NCBI GenBank assembly: GCA_022641375.1
Contig: JALCDF010000012.1
Span: 1-36,911 of the forward strand
Origin: Megasphaera sp.
GTDB taxonomy: Bacteria > Bacillota > Negativicutes > Veillonellales > Megasphaeraceae
Length of the DNA stretch: 36,911 nt
Direction of reading: 5' to 3'
The translations under genes were made by a program, and so were the position numbers. The notes below the pieces were generated by a model. It did not search any database, was not told the DNA's origin, and worked only from the letters and a program-made list of their open reading frames with translations. Numbering within the stretch: the first letter of the stretch is position 1; every line of letters starts with the position of its first letter. This document shows, piece by piece, positions 16,272 to 23,013 of the stretch.

Positions 16272-16751
16272 ATGTCAAGAAAAAACAGACGGAAGAAAAA
16301 CAATGCCCAGCCGGAATCACCGGATGCGGCGCAAGAAAAAAAAACAGCCCCCGAAAATGAAAATATTGGGCCTATGAGTAAATGGAAAGAAAAATATTTT
16401 ACCTTCCACGGCCGCATGAGCCGCAGGGAATATATCCAGGATACGGTTCTCGCCATCATCTATTGCCTGTTCATCGCCATGTTGTTCTTTTTATCCGGAC
16501 GAGATCCGAGCGGCCCGAACAGCTTCAATTATTTATCATTAGGTATCCTGCTGGTCATTCCTACAGTCTGGCTACTATTATCCATCAACATCCGCCGCTG
16601 GCATGATTTGGGCAGACGAGGCTATTTTTTATGGATCAATCTGTTTTGCCTGTGTATCCCCGTGCTCTATATTTTCCTGCTGGCATATCTATGCTATAAA
16701 AAAGGGACGCCCGGCGCGAACCAGTTCGGTTCGGACCGTCTGCATCCGTAA
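16272..16751 (+). CDS. DUF805 family membrane protein
   Basis: This 159-residue protein starts with a very basic segment (MSRKNRRKKNN) and about 45 charged, disordered residues. A DUF805 domain follows: FHGRMSRREYI, then hydrophobic spans near residues 63-79, 89-105 and 122-145, with the conserved cytoplasmic RRWHDLGRRGYF between the second and third. The C-terminus KKGTPGANQFGSD is the family's usual ending. The biochemical role of DUF805 is not established, although some members appear in phage or stress contexts. It is the only gene in its unit, with its own promoter and a terminator directly after the stop. Confidence 0.88.
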   Translation: MSRKNRRKKNNAQPESPDAAQEKKTAPENENIGPMSKWKEKYFTFHGRMSRREYIQDTVLAIIYCLFIAMLFFLSGRDPSGPNSFNYLSLGILLVIPTVWLLLSINIRRWHDLGRRGYFLWINLFCLCIPVLYIFLLAYLCYKKGTPGANQFGSDRLHP

Positions 16752-16754
16752 CAT

Positions 16755-16796
16755 ACAAAACTCCTGGTAACATGGCAACGTTACCAGGAGTTTTGT
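16755..16796. terminator. Bidirectional terminator between convergent genes
   Basis: ACAAAACTCCTGGTAAC and its exact complement (17-bp stem) flank an 8-base loop, starting 4 bases after the DUF805 stop. It lies between that gene and the oppositely oriented aminotransferase and has A/T flanks on both sides. Confidence 0.9.
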
Positions 16797-16823
16797 GTTA
16801 TTTATGAAGGATAGAGGTATGTG

Positions 16824-17996
16824 TTATTTACGATATTTGTTGACGAATTTAGTCATCCGTTTCAATGCTTCCTGAATGGTTTCCATGCTGGCTGCATAGG
16901 AAATACGGACGAACCCTTCACCACTTTCACCAAAAGCAGTGCCCGGTACTACGGCAACTTTTTCTTCCTGAACCAGTTTTTCACAGAATTCAGCAGAAGT
17001 CATGCCCGTGCAACGGATATCCGGGAAGATATAGAAAGCTCCTCTTGGTTCAAATACAGGCAGACCCATGTCGCAGAGGCCTTTATAAATTACTTTGCGG
17101 CGGCGGTCATATTCCTGACGCATAGATTCTACTTCAGCATCACAGTCTTTCAATGCGGTGATACCACCGAACTGAGCCTGTGTATTCGCACACATGATTG
17201 CATATTGATGGAGTTTAAGAACCGGTGCCAATGCTTCGCGCGGAGCGCAGATATAGCCGAGACGCATGCCTGTCATGGCCCATGCTTTGGAGAAGCCGTT
17301 GAATACGATTGTGCGTTCACGCATATCCGGTAATGCTGCGAAGGACGTGAATTTAACATTATTGTAAACCAGTTCGCAATAAATTTCATCGGTCAATACG
17401 ACCAAATCATGTTCTTTCACGAATTGGGCAATCGGCATCAATTCTTCTGCCGTCATCATCGTACCGGTCGGGTTATTAGGATAGCCCAATACCAACGCTT
17501 TTGTCTTCGGTGTTACAACTTTTTTCAATGATTCTACCGTTACTTTGAAATCATCTTTCGGGTATGTCGGTACCGGTACCGGTGTGCCGCCGGCTAATTC
17601 AACAGCTGCCGGATAAGCAACATATGCCGGATCCGGAATGACGACTTCGTCGCCCGGTTCGATCAATGCCAATAAGGACATTGCCAGACCTTCGGATACA
17701 CCGACGGTAACCAGGATTTCATCTTTCGGATCATAATCAACAGCATAATGCGCTTTGAAATATTTAGCAATTTCTTCACGTAATTCGATCATACCGGAAT
17801 TAGCGGTATAGCTGGTTTCTTTTGCATCCAGGCTTTTCTTCATGGCATCCAGTACTTTATCCGGTGCCGCAAAGTCCGGTTCGCCGATACTCAGTGACAA
17901 TACACCTTTGACCTGTGCTGCAATATCAAAGAATTTGCGAATACCCGACGGTTTGATCTGTTTTACATTCGAAGCAATTTTACTATCCCAATTCAT
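16824..17996 (-). CDS. Class I/II pyridoxal-phosphate aminotransferase (aspartate aminotransferase-like)
   Basis: This 390-residue fold-type I aminotransferase has an N-terminal substrate segment SGIRKFFDIA, SIGEPDF, the PLP-phosphate contact TVGVSEGLAMSL, YPNNPTG, VLTDEIYCEL (the Asp binding the pyridine nitrogen), FNGFSKAWAMTGMRLGY (catalytic Lys) and the C-terminal FVRISYAAS (the carboxylate-binding Arg). The sequence resembles the PatA/YugH-type aspartate or aromatic aminotransferases of Firmicutes, but the exact amino acid cannot be read from the motifs. The start at 17996 (MNWDSKIASNVK) has AAGGTGGGTG upstream and is preferred over 18026, which would add ten hydrophobic residues. It forms a single-gene unit. 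Confidence 0.92.
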   Translation of the reverse strand: MNWDSKIASNVKQIKPSGIRKFFDIAAQVKGVLSLSIGEPDFAAPDKVLDAMKKSLDAKETSYTANSGMIELREEIAKYFKAHYAVDYDPKDEILVTVGVSEGLAMSLLALIEPGDEVVIPDPAYVAYPAAVELAGGTPVPVPTYPKDDFKVTVESLKKVVTPKTKALVLGYPNNPTGTMMTAEELMPIAQFVKEHDLVVLTDEIYCELVYNNVKFTSFAALPDMRERTIVFNGFSKAWAMTGMRLGYICAPREALAPVLKLHQYAIMCANTQAQFGGITALKDCDAEVESMRQEYDRRRKVIYKGLCDMGLPVFEPRGAFYIFPDIRCTGMTSAEFCEKLVQEEKVAVVPGTAFGESGEGFVRISYAASMETIQEALKRMTKFVNKYRK

Positions 17997-18323
17997 ACAA
18001 AACACCCACCTTATCAAAATAATCACTCATATACAACAACTATTATTCCGTACGCTCCACCATATCAGTGTGCGCTATTTACAATTACAATATACCACAT
18101 TTGCATGAATTTGAAAATATATATTTTATACTCCTATTTATTGTAAATATGTTGCTAACTCCTGCTGAATTGAAAAATGTTTAAGATTATTTTTTCTCCA
18201 CCTCTACAGGATAAATTATTTCCACATCATTCTTTAAAATAATATCTCGTATGATATTAAATCATCGTTAAAGCGATTTTATATTTTTTTTACATTTTTC
18301 CGTGAACCGTTTCCGACAGTGCC

Positions 18324-18352
18324 TTGACGGGTGTCCTTTTTTAGTGTACATT
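18324..18352 (+). promoter_or_regulatory. Promoter of the XRE-cupin/DMT unit
   Basis: TTGACG at 18324-18329 and TACATT at 18347-18352 are 17 bp apart. The start of transcription would be near 18359, giving a leader of about 54 bases before the ATG at 18413. Upstream, at about 18240-18258, the small inverted repeat AATATC-6-GATATT could be an operator. The remainder of 18027-18320 is AT-rich with no gene. Confidence 0.6.
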
Positions 18353-18412
18353 GAATTCATCAACTTTATTTATATATCTTATGAACTATGCAATATACAT
18401 CGAGGTACTCGT

Positions 18413-18982
18413 ATGACTCCTGATATATCTGCCCATGATCCGGTAAAGGATATCGGCAAAACACTCAAACGCATCCGTTTCGAACGCAACCTGACGCTGG
18501 AAAATGTTTCCGAAGCGACCGGTGTCAGCAAGGCCATGCTGGGCCAGATTGAACGGGGTGCTTCCAATCCGACTATATCTGTCTTATGGAAAATCGCCAA
18601 GGGACTGCAAATTTCCTTGTCGACATTACTGAATGAACCGGTGCAGCAGTATCGCCCTGTCAATATCTTACAAGATTTGAAACCGGTATATGACGAAAAT
18701 CAGAAAATGATTTTATACAATTTATTTCCCTTCAATCCCGTCAGCGGCTTTGAATATTTCTATATCATCCTGGAACCCGGCGCCGTCCATCATTCGGATC
18801 CGCACCGTAAATCCGTCGAAGAATATATCGTCGTCACCGAAGGTGCACTCACCCTGCGCGTAGGCGAACAGGAATTCCTGCTCACGGCACCGGCAAAAAT
18901 CAATTTCCATTCCAACGTGCCCCATATGTACGCCAATTATACGCAGCATCCTGTTATTTTCCAAAATATTATGAAATATTAA
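18413..18982 (+). CDS. XRE-family regulator with C-terminal cupin domain
   Basis: The protein has 189 residues. The HTH_3 domain at about residues 13-68 reads IGKTLKRIRFERNLTLENVS, then GVSKAMLGQIERGASNPTIS and KGLQISLSTLL. A cupin fold at about residues 115-185 shows EYFYIILEPGAVHHSDPH and EEYIVVTEGALTLRVGEQEF. Regulators with this architecture often sense a small amino-acid-like or polyamine ligand in the cupin and control an adjacent transporter or catabolic gene. The start at 18413 is chosen for GAGGT 7 bases upstream; the longer frame from 18302 would begin before the promoter. The DMT transporter gene follows after 27 bases, so it is the likely target. Confidence 0.9.
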   Translation: MTPDISAHDPVKDIGKTLKRIRFERNLTLENVSEATGVSKAMLGQIERGASNPTISVLWKIAKGLQISLSTLLNEPVQQYRPVNILQDLKPVYDENQKMILYNLFPFNPVSGFEYFYIILEPGAVHHSDPHRKSVEEYIVVTEGALTLRVGEQEFLLTAPAKINFHSNVPHMYANYTQHPVIFQNIMKY

Positions 18983-19009
18983 TTTGTTTAATTCGAGGTT
19001 ACCTATCTT

Positions 19010-19915
19010 ATGAAATATCGATTGATGTTACTGGCTGCCGCCCTTTTTTGGGGCGGCGCTTTCGTCGCCCAGCGGGTCAGCACGGACACGATGGGCCCGT
19101 TCGCTTTCAATGGGCTGCGCTTCTGGCTCGGTGCCGTGGTCATCACGCCTATCGCGTTGTGGATGAGCCGTTACAGCCATACCCGGACTTATCCCCGGCT
19201 CCCTCATATTCCCCTGCCCGTCGCTTGTATCATCCTGGGCAGCGTATTATTCACCGGTGCTGCCTTTCAACAGGTAGGCATCATTTATACGACCGCCAGC
19301 AAGGCCGGTTTCATCACCGCCCTGTATATTGTTTTCGTACCGTTCCTGGGGCTGTTCCTGCACAATCCGCTGCGCCTGTCCCATGTCACCGGCTGTTCCG
19401 TCGCCCTGATTGGGCTTTACTTATTTGCCTTTCACAGTGACGGACAACCCATCAATTTCGGCGATATCCTGGAACTCATCGGTGCCGTGTTCTGGACGGC
19501 TCATATCTTACTGATTGGCCGCCTGGCTCCTTATTTTTCCGGTATCGCCTTGTCTATCGGCCAATTTTTAGTCTGCGGCGCATTGAACTTCATCGCCATG
19601 ATACTCGTATCTGAACCGTTGAGCTGGGCCGTCATCACGGCATCCGCCGTCCCGCTCCTGTATTGCGGCATCTTGTCCAGCGGTGCCGGTTTTACCCTGC
19701 AGGTCCTGGCCCAGAAGAAAGTCCCCCCGACAGAGGCGTCTTTATTATGCAGCTTTGAAATGATTTTCAGTGCCCTGGCAGCGTTTCTCTTTATCGGCGA
19801 AATAATGACCCAGCGGGAATTCATCGGCTGTATCCTCATGTCCATCGGAATCTTCGCAGCCCAGATCCCCAGCCGGATCGTATTCTCCTTATATCCGGTC
19901 CACAAACAAGAATAA
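19010..19915 (+). CDS. DMT superfamily (EamA) transporter
   Basis: This 301-residue polytopic inner-membrane protein has about ten hydrophobic spans arranged as two EamA repeats. The first repeat begins MLLAAALFWGGAFVAQRVS and includes PFAFNGLRFWLGA; the second begins around ILELIGAVFWTAHILLIGRL and includes PTEASLLCSFEMIFSALAAF. Family members usually export amino acids, nucleosides or other metabolites. The substrate cannot be told from sequence. It is probably co-transcribed with the XRE-cupin regulator just upstream, suggesting ligand-induced efflux. GAGGTTACC lies before the ATG, and a terminator follows closely. Confidence 0.9.
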   Translation: MKYRLMLLAAALFWGGAFVAQRVSTDTMGPFAFNGLRFWLGAVVITPIALWMSRYSHTRTYPRLPHIPLPVACIILGSVLFTGAAFQQVGIIYTTASKAGFITALYIVFVPFLGLFLHNPLRLSHVTGCSVALIGLYLFAFHSDGQPINFGDILELIGAVFWTAHILLIGRLAPYFSGIALSIGQFLVCGALNFIAMILVSEPLSWAVITASAVPLLYCGILSSGAGFTLQVLAQKKVPPTEASLLCSFEMIFSALAAFLFIGEIMTQREFIGCILMSIGIFAAQIPSRIVFSLYPVHKQE

Positions 19916-19938
19916 TCGCACCACTTCGTGAACTATCC

Positions 19939-19965
19939 GCCATCAGTTATTGCTGATGGCTTTTT
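19939..19965 (+). terminator. Terminator of the DMT transporter unit
   Basis: GCCATCAG and CTGATGGC form an 8-bp stem with a 6-base loop followed by TTTTT, 24 bp after the transporter stop. Confidence 0.85.
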
Positions 19966-19973
19966 CACACCCC

Positions 19974-20032
19974 AAAAAGGTTCCTCCGGGATAATCCGAC
20001 AACTTGTCTGTTATCTCCGTAAGGAACCTTTT
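19974..20032 (-). terminator. Terminator of the split transketolase unit
   Basis: AAAAGGTTCCT and AGGAACCTTTT pair perfectly. Inside, CGGGATAA/TTATCTCCG and GACAA/TTGTC extend a long imperfect stem. Reading the minus strand the stem ends in TTTTT, 14 bp after the stop of the C-terminal transketolase subunit. Confidence 0.75.
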
Positions 20033-20045
20033 ATGATTTTCCATA

Positions 20046-20990
20046 TTATTTTCTTTTTCTCGCCAGTACTTTTTTGACGGCCACCACGATGTCATCACCG
20101 CTCAGCCCGTATGCCCGCAGTAATTCATCAGGCCAGCCCGATTCACCGAAACGGTCTTTGATGCCTACCAGTTCCACGGGAACGCAGCAATGCTGACATA
20201 GCAGTTCGCAGATTGCGCCGCCCAGTCCGCCTATCCGTTGATGTTCTTCACAAATGACGGCAGCCCCGGTCTTAGCTGCACAGGCCAGCAGCGTCTTTTC
20301 ATCCAGTGGTTTCACGGTATGTACATTTACGACCTGCGCCGAAATCCCTTCGCCCGCCAGTATGTCCGCTGCCTTCAGCGCTTCATGGACCATCAGCCCG
20401 TTGGCGAACACGGATACATCCGTTCCTTCCCGGAATACGGCCGCCTTCAGCAAATCAAACGGCGTATCTTCCTGCGTAACGATAGCTGCCGGATTGCGTC
20501 CGAACCGCACGTATGTCGGCCCATGGACGTCATATACAGCCATGGTTGCCTTATAGGTTTCCCGCCAATCGCAGGGAACGATGACCATCATGTTCGGAAT
20601 GCAGCGCATGAGGGCCACATCTTCCAATGCCTGATGCGTCGCCCCGTCAGGGCCGACGGAAATGCCGGCATGGGCACCGCCTAATTTGACATTCAGGTGA
20701 TTATAACAAACGGTATTCCGTATCTGTCCCCAGGCCCTGCCGGCGAGAAACACGCCGTAGGTAGAGATATACGGTACCAGTCCGGCCAGGGACATGCCCG
20801 CCGCCGTACCGACCAGATCCTGTTCGGAAATGCCGACATTTAAATATTTATCCGGATATTGTTCACGAACCCATTCCGTCCGCGTCGATTTAGCCACATC
20901 GGCATCCATGACGATGACTTCCTCATGAGTGCGGCACAGTTCCAGTAAGGCTTTCCCATAGCCGTCGCGCATAGGCACTCGTTCCATCAT
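20046..20990 (-). CDS. Transketolase, C-terminal subunit
   Basis: This is the second half of a split transketolase (about 314 residues), carrying the pyrimidine-binding and C-terminal domains. Visible features are VMDADVAKSTRTEWV, NVGISEQDLVGTAAG (the Glu that activates the thiamine N1'), the SVGPDGATHQALEDVALMR segment, and the C-terminal Rossmann-like part (VNVHTVKPLDEKTLL, EEHQRIGGLGGA). With the N-terminal subunit it should transfer two-carbon ketol units in the non-oxidative pentose phosphate pathway. Two adjacent ATGs (20990 and 20987) follow AGGAGGTGCT; the second gives a TGATG junction with the upstream stop. Tight overlap implies balanced synthesis of the two subunits. Confidence 0.94.
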   Translation of the reverse strand: MMERVPMRDGYGKALLELCRTHEEVIVMDADVAKSTRTEWVREQYPDKYLNVGISEQDLVGTAAGMSLAGLVPYISTYGVFLAGRAWGQIRNTVCYNHLNVKLGGAHAGISVGPDGATHQALEDVALMRCIPNMMVIVPCDWRETYKATMAVYDVHGPTYVRFGRNPAAIVTQEDTPFDLLKAAVFREGTDVSVFANGLMVHEALKAADILAGEGISAQVVNVHTVKPLDEKTLLACAAKTGAAVICEEHQRIGGLGGAICELLCQHCCVPVELVGIKDRFGESGWPDELLRAYGLSGDDIVVAVKKVLARKRK

Positions 20991-21808
20991 AGCACCTCCT
21001 GGGATAATTCCTGCATAGCCAGCTTATATTGCGCTTCATTCGGAGCGGTGCCATGCCATTTGGCCTGATTTTCCATATAGGAAACCCCTTTCCCCTTCAC
21101 GGTATGCGCCAGGATAACCGTTGGTTTCCCTGTATATCCCGCAGCTTCCTGGAATGCCTGATACAGCTTGTCTATATCATGACCATCTGCTTCCACGACA
21201 TGCCAGCCAAAACTGCGCCATTTGTCATCCAGCGGCCGTAAATCCTTGATGCCGTCAATGGCATCGACAAGCTGCATGCCATTGCAGTCTACGACCAGAC
21301 ACAGGTTGTCCAGATGATGCTGGGCTGCAAACATGGCCGCTTCCCAGATCTGACCTTCCTGCTGTTCCCCATCGCCAATCAGGCAATACGCCCGCTGCGG
21401 CTGATGGCGGTATTTAAACGCAAAGGCCATGCCATTGGCCACAGAAAGGCCCTGACCCAGAGAACCTACAGCACAATCGAGGCAGGGCAGCTTTTCCATG
21501 TTCGGATGCCCCTGCAACGGGCTGCCCAATTTGCGCAATGTCTTCAACCGTTCCACCGGAAAATATCCCCTGTGAGCCAGCACACTGTAATAAGCCGGTG
21601 CCGCATGGCCTTTGGATAAGATGAACCGATCCCGTTCCGGACAGTCCGGGTCATCCGGAAAAATGCGAAGGACTCCCTTAAAATAGAGAGTCACCAAAAT
21701 TTCTACAGCCGACAATGAACTTCCCGGATGACCGGAACCGGCCAGATAAATTGCCTGAACCGTGTCCTGCCGTACTTGCCGGCACAATTGCTGAAGCTGT
21801 TTTGTCAT
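20987..21808 (-). CDS. Transketolase, N-terminal subunit
   Basis: This 273-residue thiamine diphosphate-binding half of a split transketolase shows AGSGHPGSSLSAVEILVTLY near the start, RFILSKGHAAPAYYS, GSLGQGLSVANG, and the ThDP/metal motif GDGEQQEGQIWEA ending in DCN. The start at 21808 (MTKQLQQLCRQ) has GGAGG 7 bases upstream; an upstream in-frame start at 21892 would add 28 residues with no family similarity. A terminator-like hairpin lies at 21880-21930, between this gene and the small peptide gene upstream, so a separate promoter in 21809-21880 is expected, or else readthrough past the hairpin. Confidence 0.94.
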   Translation of the reverse strand: MTKQLQQLCRQVRQDTVQAIYLAGSGHPGSSLSAVEILVTLYFKGVLRIFPDDPDCPERDRFILSKGHAAPAYYSVLAHRGYFPVERLKTLRKLGSPLQGHPNMEKLPCLDCAVGSLGQGLSVANGMAFAFKYRHQPQRAYCLIGDGEQQEGQIWEAAMFAAQHHLDNLCLVVDCNGMQLVDAIDGIKDLRPLDDKWRSFGWHVVEADGHDIDKLYQAFQEAAGYTGKPTVILAHTVKGKGVSYMENQAKWHGTAPNEAQYKLAMQELSQEVL

Positions 21809-21879
21809 CAAAAAGCCTCCTATATGAATATGTCCTATCGTGCAACGAATTTTATGATAAAAATGAGTATATATGTCAC

Positions 21880-21930
21880 AAAAAAAACGCACCGTATCAA
21901 AATTTTGGCCACTTTGATCCGCATGCGTTT
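21880..21930 (-). terminator. Terminator after the small membrane-peptide gene
   Basis: Reading the minus strand, AAACGCATGCGGATCAAA pairs with TTTGATACGGTGCGTTT (one bulge and a mismatch) and is followed by a run of eight T. It lies about 30 bp after the 27-codon gene and about 70 bp before the transketolase start. It could be a plain terminator or an attenuator for the transketolase genes. Confidence 0.75.
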
Positions 21931-21958
21931 CTACTTAGTCAAGACCCACTACCAAATT

Positions 21959-22042
21959 TCAATGTTGGATAAATTTGATATACAGCATATAAAGAGTAAA
22001 GGTAACAAGAGCTGCGATAATGATGCCAAAGAGTTGTGACAT
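21959..22042 (-). CDS. 27-residue single-span membrane peptide (small ORF)
   Basis: This gene is too short for normal gene calling. The reading frame is ATG at 22042 to TGA at 21959. The peptide begins MSQLFGIIIAALVTFTLYML and ends YIKFIQH, so almost the whole length is one hydrophobic helix with a short basic C-terminal tail. AAAGGAAGTGG lies just upstream of the ATG. A near-consensus promoter (22067-22095) and a strong terminator (21880-21930) frame it as a transcript of about 180 bases. I do not recognise the family. Possibilities are a regulatory or accessory membrane peptide, a leader peptide for the transketolase genes, or a hydrophobic type I toxin-like peptide. The sequence does not decide between these. 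Confidence 0.6.
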   Translation of the reverse strand: MSQLFGIIIAALVTFTLYMLYIKFIQH

Positions 22043-22066
22043 ATAACCACTTCCTTTGTTATTTTA

Positions 22067-22095
22067 ATTGTACAATGATTGTAAATAGAAGTCAA
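22067..22095 (-). promoter_or_regulatory. Strong promoter of the small membrane-peptide gene
   Basis: On the minus strand TTGACT (22095-22090) and TACAAT (22072-22067) are exactly 17 bp apart. Transcription would start near 22060, about 18 bases before the ATG. The short palindromes ATTGTACAAT and ACAATGATTGT overlap the -10 region and could bind a regulator. Confidence 0.75.
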
Positions 22096-22182
22096 TCAGA
22101 ACATCCCGCCGCCCTGTCAAGATGGCAATCCGGTCCCCTTTTTCACCACAGGCATCCGCTCTCAAATAATATGTAAAAGTGC

Positions 22183-22211
22183 TTGCATTTTTTTCTGAAA
22201 TAGTGTAATAT
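22183..22211 (+). promoter_or_regulatory. Promoter of tRNA-Lys
   Basis: TTGCAT at 22183-22188 and TAATAT at 22206-22211 are 17 bp apart, ending 34 bp before the mature tRNA start. Confidence 0.65.
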
Positions 22212-22245
22212 AGTCAATGTGCTCAAGAAAAGCACGTATACATAT

Positions 22246-22321
22246 GGACCATTAGCTCAGCTGGAAGAGCACCTGACTCTTAATCAGGGTGTCCAGGGTT
22301 CGAGCCCCTGATGGTCCACCA
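22246..22321 (+). tRNA. tRNA-Lys (anticodon CTT)
   Basis: A full cloverleaf can be drawn: acceptor GGACCAT/ATGGTCC, D arm GCTC...GAGC, anticodon stem CCTGA/TCAGG with loop CTCTTAA (anticodon CTT, reading AAG), T arm CAGGG-TTCGAGC-CCCTG, discriminator A and encoded CCA. It is a single tRNA with its own promoter and terminator. Confidence 0.97.
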
Positions 22322-22332
22322 TAGCAAATAAA

Positions 22333-22367
22333 AACAACCACGCTGATATCGGCGTGGTTGTTTTTTT
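22333..22367 (+). terminator. Terminator of tRNA-Lys
   Basis: AACAACCACGC and GCGTGGTTGTT form an 11-bp perfect stem with an 8-base loop and are followed by a T-run to 22367. Confidence 0.9.
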
Positions 22368-22458
22368 ATGACCCCACAAAGTCTGATGCCTTTGACCCCA
22401 TTTTGACCCCACTAGCATTCGATACTATAAAAATACGATATACCCAGAAGTATCTAAC
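22366..22458 (-). pseudogene. Possible tyrosine-integrase C-terminal tail (scar next to tRNA-Lys)
   Basis: A minus-strand frame without a start ends NASGVKMGSKASDFVGS then TAA. Tails of the GVKxGSK kind, encoded by a repeated GGGGTCAAA, occur at the C-termini of many phage and conjugative-element integrases, whose genes often sit next to a tRNA used as attachment site. Here only about 30 codons are left and they end inside the tRNA terminator. No second copy of the tRNA 3' end is present in the window, so an element boundary cannot be proven. A chance open frame is possible. Confidence 0.3.
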
Positions 22459-22480
22459 GGAATAGCGAAAGCCTGCCTGC

Positions 22481-22515
22481 AAAAAACAGGACGTCCCCCA
22501 GGGCGCCCTGTTTTT
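22481..22515 (-). terminator. Terminator downstream of ridA
   Basis: AAAAACAGG...CCTGTTTTT arms with GC-rich interior (CAGGGCG opposite CGTCC, mismatched) form a hairpin ending 26 bp after the ridA stop. On the minus strand it is followed by a T-run. Confidence 0.75.
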
Positions 22516-22540
22516 CTATATATCATATTATATATTGATA

Positions 22541-22927
22541 CTATTTGCCGCAATAGGCGATTACTTCTACTTCGATGAAGACATCTTTCGGCAGTTTGCT
22601 GATTTCTACACAGCTGCGAGCCGGCAGGTTCTTTTTGAAATATTGGGCATATACCGTATTGACTGCGCCGAAAAAGTTCATGTTCGTCAGATATACCGTC
22701 GTTTTGACCACATTATCATAGGACAGGCCAGCTTCTTCAAGGATGGCGCCGACATTTTTCATGCATTGTTCTGCCTGTGCCGCAACCCCGCCGCCGACGA
22801 TTTTTCCTTTTTCCGGGTTAATGGGAATCTGTCCGGAAGCAAAAAGAAAATCTCCAGCCTGGATTGCCTGTGAATACGGGCCTACTGCACCCGGTGCTTT
22901 TGTTGTACTGATTACGTTTACTGCCAT
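22541..22927 (-). CDS. ridA: RidA family 2-iminobutanoate/2-iminopropanoate deaminase
   Basis: RidA proteins hydrolyse reactive enamine/imine intermediates released by PLP enzymes and act as trimers in the cytoplasm. The 128-residue protein has the family pattern: APGAVGPYSQAI, LFASGQIPI, NVGAILEEAGLSYDNVVKTT, and LPARSCVEISKLPKDVFIEVE with the Arg that binds the substrate carboxylate. The start at 22927 is chosen because GGAG lies 11 bases upstream; a GTG at 22936 is too close to it. The gene follows a YheO/DauR-type regulator after 86 bp in the same direction, so the two probably form one unit involved in amino acid catabolism. Confidence 0.94.
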   Translation of the reverse strand: MAVNVISTTKAPGAVGPYSQAIQAGDFLFASGQIPINPEKGKIVGGGVAAQAEQCMKNVGAILEEAGLSYDNVVKTTVYLTNMNFFGAVNTVYAQYFKKNLPARSCVEISKLPKDVFIEVEVIAYCGK

Positions 22928-23013
22928 GATACTCACATCTCCTATTCAATTCAATTAGACTAATACATATATACGCACATCGCCTGATAAAGAGCCGATG
23001 TACTTATCCTTGT

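Noticed and set aside
19974-20032. Possible T-box or riboswitch in the structured region before the transketolase terminator
   Set aside because: The structure lies downstream of both neighbouring genes rather than in a leader, has no T-box sequence, and ends in a T-run. It is simply a terminator.
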